Below, one piece after another: positions 37,852-47,679 of a stretch of 64,000 nt of DNA. The notes below the pieces were generated by a model. The model saw nothing but the letters and a program-made list of their open reading frames with translations. It made no database searches and was not told where the DNA came from. Positions within the stretch are counted from its first letter, which is position 1, and each line of letters opens with the position of its first letter. The position numbers were made by a program, and so were the translations under genes. This DNA is from Onchocerca lupi (Eukaryota > Nematoda > Chromadorea > Rhabditida > Onchocercidae), in NCBI GenBank assembly GCA_028564675.1, contig JAOVVO010000478.1:1-64000 (forward strand), read 5' to 3'.

Positions 37852-38046
37852 ATGAAGGTGGAAAAGAGTGATAATCGAATATCGATTCCACCAAAATCGG
37901 AAATGGATAAGAAGCATGAACCAATGGTGAAAATATGTTTGGAGATTTTGCATAAGAAAAAGAAAGCAATTAAAGAATTTGTGACAATTTTGATTCTTAT
38001 CATTATTATCATCGTACTTGTAATTTTTATCATAGTTATTCGATAA
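37852..38046 (+). CDS. Candidate small single-pass membrane protein, 64 residues (unverified)
   Basis: The open frame starts ATGAAGGTGGAAAAG. It sits 4 bases after a good splice or trans-splice acceptor (TTTTATATGTAG, ending 37847), which would suit a trans-spliced mini-gene. Residues 1-42 are charged (KSDNRISIPPKSEMDKKHEP, later HKKKKAIKEF), and the last 22 are a hydrophobic Ile/Val/Leu helix ending IVIR. That layout matches tail-anchored micropeptides such as SERCA regulators, but no family motif is recognised. Caution: the hydrophobic part comes from ATT/ATC simple sequence, so it could be a chance open frame, and the opposite strand is open too. No poly(A) signal was identified with confidence. 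Confidence 0.3.
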   Translation: MKVEKSDNRISIPPKSEMDKKHEPMVKICLEILHKKKKAIKEFVTILILIIIIIVLVIFIIVIR

Positions 38047-39936
38047 TATATATATAATCATTCATATCCGGAAATGTCGTAGAGTTTTTTTGTTCATGAC
38101 ACAAATTGTAAATCAGCAAAAAGTGAATTTTCTTCTGAAAAAAATATTTATTTTACGAAAATTACAAATAGAAATTTGGAATAAATTATGGTTCAGATTT
38201 TTTGTCAATAAAATTTGCTCTCTAATAATTCGAATTATTTCAAATAAATTTTCGTGCTCATTATTTTATTACTTCATTATCACTCTTAGTGATAGAGAAT
38301 AAAATGCTTGATCATAATAAATTAATTAGTTGGATAAATGCAGAATTTCTTGGTGCAAAAGCAGTGATGAGATAGTGAAATAATAAGAAAGAAAACTTAA
38401 ATGTATTTTTCTCTTTTTCATATTCTTCTTTTGAGGACTGAATATGAAACCCAATCAGTTATTTTGTTACCAAAAAATTAATATTATATTTGCAATTTCG
38501 CTCTTAATAAGCGAAATATTTAACCTTGCTGTAATTATAAAGCATCCTATTAGTTTAACAAATATGAAAGATACGATCTATATTTGTTATTTTTAATTAC
38601 CTCATTAGCATATCGTGGAAGAATGAAACTTTGTCACCAATGTATACTTTAAAATATTTAAGTGAAATCTTATTTTATTTGTCAAAATTTTGCAATAACA
38701 GTTTTACCAAATTTATAATATTTGCAGCTTTAAATTCCGAATTGATCTTAGCCGATAGAATTTTATAGATAATAAAATTTAAACTTGAATATGATACTTG
38801 TCATTCATCACAGATAATAATACTCATCGATACAGCTGTCTATCGATAACTGGTTTCAATTTTATAAGTTTTTAGAATCAAAAAGAAGATGCATCAGAAA
38901 TATTTTGATCGCGAATATGTAATCGAAATAGATTCTGTGAAGAATTAAATCTATGTCTGAAGTACAAAAGTTTTTTTTGTGAAAAATTTTAGATCTTTTA
39001 ACTTTCTATTTAAAAAAAAGGAAGTCAGCTTTCTCGTAAAGATCTTAAACAATGCGGTTTCCCGTTTTAAAAATATGTTCCAAGAGAGAATCGAACTACA
39101 ACTTTAAAACTGAAAACAGAAACAAGAAGATGTTTTAAAATGTACAAAATTTGTTAATTTCGATGCTTATCAAACCTGATTTATTGTTTATTGCAATTTA
39201 ATATTTATTTAATCAACTTGCATCGAATAATGCCGCAATGAAATTATTAATTTTCAGAAAAAAAAAATTTTTTTATACATAATTTCAGCTTATCCGGTAG
39301 AAGTGTTAAAATCGATAAAAAAAAGTGATCCAAACTCATATCTTCAAAATATTTTTGGTGTCTCGTTTGCAATTTGTTAGCAGATGTGTAAATTGGTGAT
39401 AAACATGTCATATCAATATTTCTATATGTTATAACTTAAACTTTTAAGTATATCTTGTGATGTAGTAATTCAGGAATGATTATATTCAAATTCCTGCTTT
39501 TGGATTCTCTAGTTTTCAAGATGAATATATCGATTTTATTCCATCAACTTTACAGTATATTACGGGACGATCAAGAATTATATTATCAACCGAAATTTTA
39601 TTTAATATAACTTTTCTACCCATTGTTAAAAACGAAAATAATTTCTTGAAAAAATATCTAAATTTATAAAATTTGAAAATTTTATTTGATACTATATTTT
39701 TCCTTGATAAGATAACAACTATTTCTTTCTAATCATCATGGACCGCTTTTTTGTTTATCATTTTTTTTTCGCATATTTAATATTTCTTTCCGAATCTGTT
39801 GAGTATTTTTCGACAATAGTTTAAGAATTTAAAAACAAGGAATGAATGAATGAACAAATACGAACAAACTATATAAAATTTATGACAAACATATGGAATT
39901 TGAAGAATTAAAAGAGATCAAGAGAAACTATGATTT
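38047..39936. other. Intergenic, no gene seen
   Basis: A/T-rich DNA downstream of the minus-strand gene ending at 39937. The open frame 38090-38302 has no family or splice support. Confidence 0.6.
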
Positions 39937-40872
39937 TCAAACAAGAAAATCGCTGCTGTTGAAAATCGGTATACTAGATATGATCTGAGATTTTGGATGA
40001 TCGGTAGAAAAAGGCTCATTAGCAATATATTGGTTGGTCCCATCATACTGTAATGTAAAAGAATGAATTATTAATGATTGTTCAACATAAAAATTTAGCA
40101 AAATATGGCTAATGTTGAAATTTAACAAGTTTCAAAGTTTAATTTGTTTCTGCCATAGTTTAATTCCCAACTTTGAAAATTAATCAGCTTAAAAATAATG
40201 AATACCATTATAGCTTCGCCATATTTAGAATGAATAGGTTGTTGTCGTAAGAAATTTGGTGATTTGTGATTGCAGTTTTTCTTGAAATTTGCAAGACCGC
40301 AGTACTCATTGTTATTAATATTAGTAAAATCAAAGGTCAGTTCATTTGACTGGCAATTTGCCAAGGCATCGTACGTAGACGAACATTTTAAATTTTGTTG
40401 TTGAATTTGTTCCGCTGTCCTAATAGATAATATCTGAAAAATTCCATCACAAAAACAAAAGTACTATTCCATTATTTGAAATTATTTGTTGTTCAAAAGA
40501 ACTGCTTACTAATTATTTAAATACATTGTAATTATAATATATTTCTAGCTGTATAAATTTTTTTATGAAATTTGAGACTTGAATTTCTTTAAAATGAAGG
40601 AGAAAAATGAAAATTTTGATTTGTTGACTATAAAATTATATTTATTTCATATTTATCAGGATTTTGATTTTTTTTTTGTTTCGTTTTGTTTTTGATTTGA
40701 TAGTAAATTTGAAATTAATAACTGATTTCAAAGAATAATGAATAGAATCTTCGTTTTTTTTTCCCTTTTTATAAAATGCAATGAACAATTTTACTTGTTT
40801 GGATATCCTTTGTTGTTGTAGGTATCGTTGGATAAAATCAGTATGATAATTATCATTATCATCATTATCATT

Positions 40873-40906
<34 letters not shown>

Positions 40907-42027
40907 ATATGATTATGTATTCGGAGCAATACATTACTTTTCGGATCGAATGAGACTAACGATTTTAAATTATTGTTTGACGAATTTTCAAGAGCATTAT
41001 TTGTTCGGAAATGATCTACCAAATTTGCCTATAAGTTGGGATTTAAAATGTTAAAAAAAATTTTAAAGAATTTGAAAAGGAATATAGTAAGAAATCTTTT
41101 TCTTCCAATGATTTTTTAACAATGATAGATAGGTTGATATTCTCAGGAATATGATATATAATTTACTGCACCTCTTCACGTGATAAAATTCGCCTTACTC
41201 CTTCGGTTGTTGGCATTTTAAAACTTTTCAAACTTTCAGAACGACATACACATCCAAAACTTGTTGCTTTATCTGTTGTTAATTGTGATCTTTTCGAAGT
41301 AGGAAACATATTTGTAAGACCTGAAATGCCATATCAAGAAGTTATGAATTTTTCGAAATTCTCATTGATGAACAGATGAAAATTATTAGCGATAGCATTG
41401 ATGTAAATTTCAGAAGATTTCAATTCATTCCAATTAAGCTCTTCTAATTAATACATTTATTGTGGCATAAATCAACAATGTTTAATATACTAGAAATTTC
41501 TTCTTAAATTAATATTTTTATTCATAAATTCATTACTTCCTTGAATAAGAATGTGTCCCATTTTTTGGCATTCATTTTCTAAATCAATTATTGACTGCGA
41601 ACGTTTCGTAACAAACGCTTTCTGAAATTCAAAAATTTTCAAAAATCAACTTAAGCTTATGGCAGTTTGAAAATTTACTTTGCTCGAACTAATTTTCTGC
41701 AAAAAATTTTTCAAATTTCTTCTGTTTCTTCATTCTTACCAAGAAAAAAAAGAGACCGATCAACTAACTGATTAAATGAAAACTAATTTTTCAAACATTC
41801 GGAATTTGCAAATTAAACTTTTATGATATTTTAGAAATGAATTACTGAACCTGGAAATTATCAGGATTTCGACAAGCAGTGACCACTCCCTTATGACATT
41901 TTTTGGAAGAATTTTTAGCAGAATTTCTTATATAGCCATTTTCAGGCCTAGCATGTTCATTCGCTCCTCGACCGATTAAATTAAATATTTTCTTCGAATA
42001 TCCTTGACTGCAATATTTTTTAATCAT
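39937..42027 (-). CDS. Six exons of an unrecognised low-complexity protein: separate gene or C-terminal tail of the NKAIN gene
   Basis: Exons (transcript order): 42027-41851, 41621-41537, 41320-41172, 41028-40795, 40433-40206, 40047-39937. All splice sites are canonical and all joins keep frame to a stop at 39937-39939, so it is real coding DNA. Starting from ATG 42027 it gives 327 residues (MIKKYCSQGYSKKIFNLIGR...), with a possible trans-splice acceptor TTATTTAG ending at 42047. Alternatively TATTGCAG ending at 42014 is an acceptor joining it to the upstream membrane protein. It is Asn/Ser/Gln-rich, with a run of 11 Asp followed by Asp/Asn (exon 4, ATC microsatellite at 40853-40906), QRYLQQQR, and Cys-containing stretches (FGCVCRSES, NEYCGLANF). 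No domain, signal peptide or membrane segment is recognised, so no function can be assigned. Predicted to be soluble and largely disordered. Confidence 0.7.
40853..40906. repeat. (ATC)n microsatellite inside coding sequence
   Basis: ATTATCATT/ATC repeats that encode, on the minus strand, a run of 11 Asp and then alternating Asp/Asn. Copy number is likely to vary between strains. Confidence 0.9.
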
Positions 42028-42118
42028 TTTAAACTTAAATTACCATCTAAATAATCAACTAATTATTGATCAACTAATATTTCGAATCGTCTATTGCAGA
42101 AATCATAAAAATTTGCAT

Positions 42119-42759
42119 TGTCGGAAAAATTCGAAAATTAATATAAACAAGGGGCCGTGAAGTTCAAAGAAGCGCTTAGTTTCAAATGGACCAACAATTC
42201 GGCAAACATTTTTCCTTCCAAAACACTGAACGAAAGGAAAAACATGTTTTCAGCTAAAGCGGTGATCACGTTCATCACCAAAATGCGAAACATATTTCAT
42301 AACAAAAGATAAATATGTTTTACGTCGAAATGATGGGTATGATTGCCGCCAAAATGTTCGGATTTATAGGGAAACAAGAGAAGGTCGAAAAACCAAGAAG
42401 GAAAACTTGGAGATCAGGAAAGAAGGAAGGATCTGGAAGGATATATAAGGATCGGACTTTGGAGGAGTATCATTCTGGTCTAACGGATTCTTGGACACAA
42501 ATTCTTGGCTATGCATATCAGCTTTAACAATAAACACGTTCTTCAACAATCAACAGTTTCAACAACAATCAATCGGCAATTTTGGACGGCTATTTTGCTT
42601 TATTAGCAACAAAGGAAGAATAATCCTGTGATCAGTTATCTTGGACATTCTTCAATAATTGTTTGTATTATTAAGGAAGAAAAAATTTATCCAGCAATAA
42701 AACCTTTTCTCACCAAAGATTCGTTTGTGCAGCAACTCAGCAAGCCAATTTCCCCGACA
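42119..42759 (+). mobile_element. Solo-LTR-like insertion (641 bp)
   Basis: Begins TGTCGG and ends CCGACA, the inverted TG...CA ends of an LTR, and is clearly less A/T-rich than its surroundings. Inside, on the plus strand, are a TATA-like ATATATAAGG (42441-42450) and AATAAA (42696-42701), spaced as expected for LTR promoter and polyadenylation signals, then a short U5-like part to the end. Flanks (TGCAT left, TATAT right) are not an identical target duplication, so the insertion is old or the ends are slightly off. The outermost 15 bases of both ends match at about 11-12 positions as inverted repeats, so a small TIR transposon is the alternative. The open frame 42315-42527 inside it is not thought to be a gene. 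Confidence 0.6.
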
Positions 42760-43285
42760 TATATTTTTATTTGTAGGATGATTAAAAATTTCGACTTTTG
42801 ATTATGAATTTAGTTAGCGTATTCAATCATCTCATTTATATGGTTAATTATTATTTAAGTCGAGTTTCTTTTAAAATTACTGATTATCTGTAGGTCGTTT
42901 TTTATGCCTGATAAATTGTTTAACATTACTCAATATCATTTCCTATTAAATTATAATATTGGTAATTCAATCTAATATTTGAATAATTGTTTATTTTTCA
43001 TGAAACAATTAATCCACTCATTTATGCACTTTGTTTTTATTCATTTCATCATTCATGAAATGATTCATGCGGAATTCTCTACCAGTAATCATATTATTAA
43101 TTGGTTTTTCAGTCCTTAAATTATAAATTTCATTAACATAGTAACAAAAAGATCAATATATATTTTTTATATTCATATGACATTAATTAATTTTGAACTT
43201 TTCAAATTTATCATTATGTGCAATTTTTTAACTCATTTGGTTATGAGCAATGTCTAGCTAAATTAAATGATTAATTAGTGAATAA
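42760..43285. other. Non-coding stretch between the insertion and the last NKAIN exon
   Basis: A/T-rich with no coding sense. It is either the 3' UTR/intergenic region after the NKAIN stop at 43286 or part of an intron if the tail exons belong to the same gene. Confidence 0.5.
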
Positions 43286-45292
43286 CTAAATTAAATACAA
43301 ATAATTAGTGAAACATGTATAGTTATTCGATTGTTGAAAATTTTTAAAGTATAATAATAACTTAAACAATAATAAAGTTTGAACGAACTTTTTATTGCAA
43401 TTTTGTTTTGGAAAGAGAATTATCGATAAAATGATAGAAAGATTAGCCACTAAAATATGCAAAAGAGCTTGAGCACTTTCAATATAATAATATGGCACAA
43501 TGCATGATAGCTGTATCCAACGAAAAATTGTCACATTATAATACGATTTGCAAGATGGCGTATATCGGAGAAAAAAACTGAAAATTATTAGAATAATTAG
43601 GAAAAGAAATAAAACAAAATTTTATCCTAAACTTCTCGTGAAAATATATTTTTGAAAGGTTTTTTGAGAATTGAAGACTTCTCGGAATAAATGTATTTGC
43701 TGCGTGATGAAGGAAACTATGTTCCAATGGTGGTATTTCCAAGATTTTTCTATAATACTTGATCTTTGATCATTTCGTCATATTTGTATACAAAAAAAAA
43801 AAAAAAAAAAAAAAAAAAACTATTCCGGTTTTTCCGAAAAACCTAATGTTTACCTTAATAAGAAATAAAAACGATAACCTTCATATGGCAGTAATTAACT
43901 CAATAGATTAAGATATCCCTTTTATTGTATAGTCAATTATATATATATATATAATTTAGAATTCAAAGTTTTAATGCTTCCTTTTTTTCTTTTTTCCATA
44001 TTAGGATTTATAAAATATGGAAATTTCAATTTTTAATTGTATTTGATGTTCTTCTTTGAATAGTATTTATGATAATGATTCAAAATTTACTAAATATTAA
44101 ATAATTTTAATTTCAATTTTTTTCTTTCATTTTAAGAAATAATAACTTTAACTATACTGTGCATTTATAAAGCGTACTACTTTTAGATCTCGATTTTTTA
44201 TCCAATTTTTTTCGGATAATATTTGTATTAATAATAATCTTTATAAGTGAATAATAAAAATTTTCTGCAGTTTGTTGTCACATAAGTTTAACTATGGTAC
44301 TTTCTTTTTAACCTGAAACAATTATATTATTTAAATTTATAACAGTTATTTATATATATATTGATTCATTATTAAAATAAGCTCCGATATCACTTGTAGG
44401 AAATTCATAGATCCGATTAATCAATTATCATCGATATAATTGAGTAATTTTTTATCACATCATAATTTTAACAAAGCACGAAAATTTTACCTGTAAGAGT
44501 GAGGAAATCCAGCACTAAGTATTGGTATATCACGACTGATACTAAAATATTCATTGTACCATAGGATAAGCGCGATATTATACAATATAGAGATAAAATT
44601 GAGCAGCATAAAAACTATTAATAATTTTTTTTGCCAATGAACAGCTGCTATTAGTCCACAAATGCATGAAAAAACCTGAAATTAATTCAACAATTTTTTT
44701 TTTTCATAAATCAATTTTTATACAGCAAAAATTCTGATTCAGAATTTAAATGAAATCAAAATTTCACAATTAACATCAAAAAAGTTGATTTCCTTCGATT
44801 TATTTTATATTTTGAAAACAAATAAAATTTGCAAAATACAATTGATGTCAAATTTTCAAAAATCAACAACTGATTTCAGTATCTTTTCTTTTTCAATTTT
44901 TTTTTTTTGATATTCTTTTTTTTTATCTGTATATTTATTCGATTTTTAAATTCAAGTGGGATTTCAATCAAAATTATCTGGTTACATTTTTCAAACCCTT
45001 CCATAGTTTGGATTTTACGCTTTAATTTTTGCTTCAATTATTAAAAAAATTTCTTTTTTTTTGAAATTTAAAAATTTTGGTGTATGAAAAAATGATTAAG
45101 TTAATTGAAGTTATGTAATAAGTTTTAAGAATGTAACTTTAAAGCGAAATAAACATTTACCTGGAATGAATCAAAAACAATCGGTATCCACAATCTACCG
45201 ATCGAGTCGAAAATTAGTCGTACCACCGTTAGTACAAACCAGAATGAAACGACAAACAGATACCAGGCTCGCGAACTTCGAGAGCAACACAT
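43286..45292 (-). CDS. NKAIN-family (Na,K-ATPase beta-interacting) four-pass membrane protein, 4 exons
   Basis: NKAIN proteins are small plasma-membrane proteins reported to bind the Na,K-ATPase beta subunit. Exons (transcript order): 45292-45161, 44675-44491, 43749-43633, 43577-43286, giving 241 residues (family about 200). It starts MCCSRSSRAWYLF with a Cys-rich start and TM1. LIFDSIGRLWIPIVFDSFQ matches the family's 'FDFLGYxWAPILxNF'. TM2-TM3 then lead to LWYNEYFSISRDIP (family 'CFYLxVGxLSRD'). A loop with SCKSYYNVT follows, then LSCIVPYYYIESAQALLHI, which matches the family's 'CLLDYPYIEALSSALQI' before TM4. A likely trans-splice acceptor (TTTTTTTCAG) ends at 45339, 46 bases upstream of the start. 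The last part (after about residue 190) does not resemble NKAIN tails. A weak donor at TTTAA|GTTATT could instead join to the exons at 42013-39937, making a protein over 500 residues long. Membership rests on topology and motifs, not on strong identity. Confidence 0.78.
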
Positions 45293-46251
45293 TAATATTT
45301 TCGGCTAATATTTCAAATTGATCATATTTTAATATTTTCTGAAAAAAAATTAGAATCCACTTTTTTGGTCATTTCAATATTTTTAACTTTGAAAATGTGA
45401 CACAGTACTGTGGAATACACTGAAGATGTGTACATATCAAACTTATACCTAAATACAGTTTAAATAGACGAATTTTAGGAATATATTTAATTAATCACAG
45501 TAATTAAAACAAGTTAAGTTAAACGAAACAAATTATAGAGTAATATAACATGCAAAAAAATGATAAAATGCGGACAAATAAAAAACGCGGATAAATTACA
45601 TAGATAACGGCCTTTTATTAATTCAAATTCGAATTAAATTCATCCAAAAAAAAGAAAAATGTTATTCCAATGTATTCATGGAAAATTGATAATTATAGAT
45701 TATCGGCGTAAGAGACGTTTTAATTGAATTATACGGACATAACATTTCTTCGGCTAACTGTTGTTTAATTTTTTTTTTTGCCAACAGAAGATTTTGTTGG
45801 AATATCTTCAATCGTTATAATTTATTGCATTAAAAATTTTACATTGTGTCATTTTTGCACAAAACCAAAAAAAAAAAATACGGATTCTCCAAATTTGTAT
45901 TTATTTGGTCGAAAGAATGTTGAAAAACAATTATTGCTTTCGAATAATATGAAATACATATGCATATATTCAGAAATTATTGAAATTTTAAATTCATCTA
46001 TTTTTTTGAAACTTTATTTTTTTCTTCATATGTTATAAGGCAGTTGCAATCTATCATTCAGTTGCATGCAGAGAGAAATAAAGCAAATTTATAATTTTGA
46101 TTAAACAAAAAGGAAGCAATTGGGTGAAAAATACAAGCAAATAAGAGTATTAATATGGTATATTAATATTAATATATTAGGACAATATATACAGGTAAAT
46201 GAAATTAAAAAATTCCGATTATTTGATATCCAGAAAGGAAAAAATCGATCA
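45293..46251. other. Intergenic, no gene seen
   Basis: Promoter side of the NKAIN gene. The plus-strand open frame 45778-46038 is A/T-rich and unsupported. Confidence 0.6.
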
Positions 46252-46440
46252 TCTATCTAAATGAATAAAAATACAAATGCTACTTGTTACCCCGAACGGA
46301 TCTCCGGAAGTTCTCCATCGATTCTTCTCAAATTTTGGAACAACCTTGTATCCCAATAAGCCATGATTTTTATGTAAACATACTTACTTTTTTTTATGTG
46401 TCACGTCCGTGACAACTAAAAGTAAGTGAGGAGGCGGGGT
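46252..46440 (+). mobile_element. Helitron 5'-end fragment (first copy)
   Basis: Starts with TCTATCTAAATGAATAAAAA directly after an A, as Helitrons do. The following 190 bases are a diverged copy of the 5' part of the element starting at 46659: the shared blocks are 'CAAATxTTGxxACAACCTTGTAT', 'AxACATAxTTACTTTTT' and 'GTGTCACxTCCGTGA'. Similarity ends near GAGGCGGGGTTAATT, after which simple repeats begin. It is a truncated copy. Confidence 0.6.
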
Positions 46441-46485
46441 TAATTGACCCTGTGTTCCCTTCTCTCACTCTCCCTCTACCTACCC

Positions 46486-46487
<2 letters not shown>

Positions 46488-46516
<29 letters not shown>

Positions 46517-46656
46517 CCATAATAATAATAATAAAGTAATAATAAATAATAATAGATAATAAAGAATACAAAAAAAAATAATAAAGAATAATAAATAACA
46601 ATAAATGATGATAAATAATAGTAAATAAAAATAAGTATTAATACAAAGTAATAAAT
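46488..46656. repeat. Simple-sequence block: (TC)n then AAT-rich repeats
   Basis: A CT run (46490-46515) is followed by about 130 bases of AATAATAAA-type repeats that separate the two Helitron 5' ends. Confidence 0.85.
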
Positions 46657-46658
46657 AA

Positions 46659-47679
46659 TCTATATGAATAAAAATGTAAATCGTTGCTGTGGTTTGCCAA
46701 ATAATTTTGCAACCTCTCCACCGATTGCTTTCAAATCTTGATACAACCTTGTATTCAAAGAAGTCATCATTTTTTTATAGACATATTTACTTTTTCAACG
46801 TGTCACTTCCGTGAAAATTAAAGTTAATGAGTAGATTAAATTTTTTACTACACTCTGCACCACGCCCTCATGAGCGGACTGAACTTTTTGCCTTCACCCC
46901 GCACCGTTTCTTCATGAGCGGACAGAATTTATTCACCACGCCTATTTTCTGCATTGATTGCAGCCGCTTACTGCAACGTTTCAAATTCTTCACTGATGAT
47001 TTGAAATTTTCATACAACGTTGCATTCGAATAGTCTAGTGTTTTTTTAGATATATAAGACATGTATTTCAAGCTTTTTATTTGTTTTTTGCTTTATGAGA
47101 GATGTAATTCGTTTACTTTTAGATTTGTGGAAAATGAAGTTGCATCGTAGAAATGTCGAGATCATGATAATGCAGAATGAAATGTTTCCTTCAAGCAATT
47201 TGTGAAATTATCTCTTCTGATATTAGGCTAATGATTTGCCTCTTTGTTGTAAATTTTCAGTGCTCATTTTTACACAACGTTTCAAGTGTTAACCTATTGG
47301 TTTGAAATTTTGACACAGCATTGCATTCGAGTAAGCACGTTGTTTTTGTATAGATACATCTACTTTTTTACCTCCCATACCTGCGACAAATAAAAATAAC
47401 TGGTCGGACTAAATGTGCTTACTTTCTGCAAAGTGGACGTGATCTTCATATGCAACGCTCAGTAGGCTCGGTAAAGTCTGCTCGTATTCCAATGCAGCGT
47501 TCTGTCAAAATTTCAAAGCAATAGGGAAGACTTTCCGATATCTAAGATTTTAAATTAATATAGATAAGGCGCGTGTCCAAGAACTTTCGGAGATAAGATT
47601 TTGAACAAACGAATATTGAAATTTTTATATGTATGGACTAACTAGGATCGGACGCGCGAAGCGTGGCCGATCCAGCTAG
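46659..47679 (+). mobile_element. Non-autonomous Helitron, about 1.02 kb
   Basis: The 5' end is TCTATATGAATAAAAATG after an A. The 3' end is a strong GC-rich hairpin (AACTAGGATCGG ... CCGATCC at 47640-47673), then AG and CTAG (47676-47679), with a T following. 5'-TC, a 3' hairpin a few bases before CTRR, and insertion between A and T without target duplication are the diagnostic Helitron features. No Rep/helicase coding sequence is present, so it would depend on an element elsewhere. The interior carries three or four diverged copies of a ~100 bp block (about 46735, 46985, 47290) with the core 'TTTGAAATTTTxATACAACxTTGCATTCGA'. Internal open frames (46827-47033, 46868-47071) fall in these repeats and are not genes. 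Confidence 0.8.
47640..47679 (+). terminator. Helitron 3' terminal hairpin and CTAG end
   Basis: AACTAGGATCGG pairs with CCGATCC...CTAGTT, with an inner ACGC/GCGT stem around GCGAA. It is the only strongly GC-rich palindrome in the neighbourhood. In Helitrons this structure ends rolling-circle replication and is not a transcription terminator. Confidence 0.75.

Noticed and set aside
37806..38061. Minus-strand open frames opposite the micropeptide
   Set aside because: Dominated by Ile/Asn/Lys from the same simple sequence, with no acceptor or start context; the plus-strand frame is the better, though still weak, candidate.
39060..39125. tRNA-like T-loop (GTTCGATTC on the minus strand)
   Set aside because: Flanking bases do not form the T-stem, and no D-arm, anticodon arm or acceptor stem could be folded.
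42315..42527. Plus-strand open frame (MFYVEMMGMIAAKMFGF...)
   Set aside because: Lies wholly inside the LTR-like insertion; no family resemblance and no splice context.
46827..47071. Overlapping open frames on both strands
   Set aside because: Located in the internal repeats of the Helitron; no protein family recognised.
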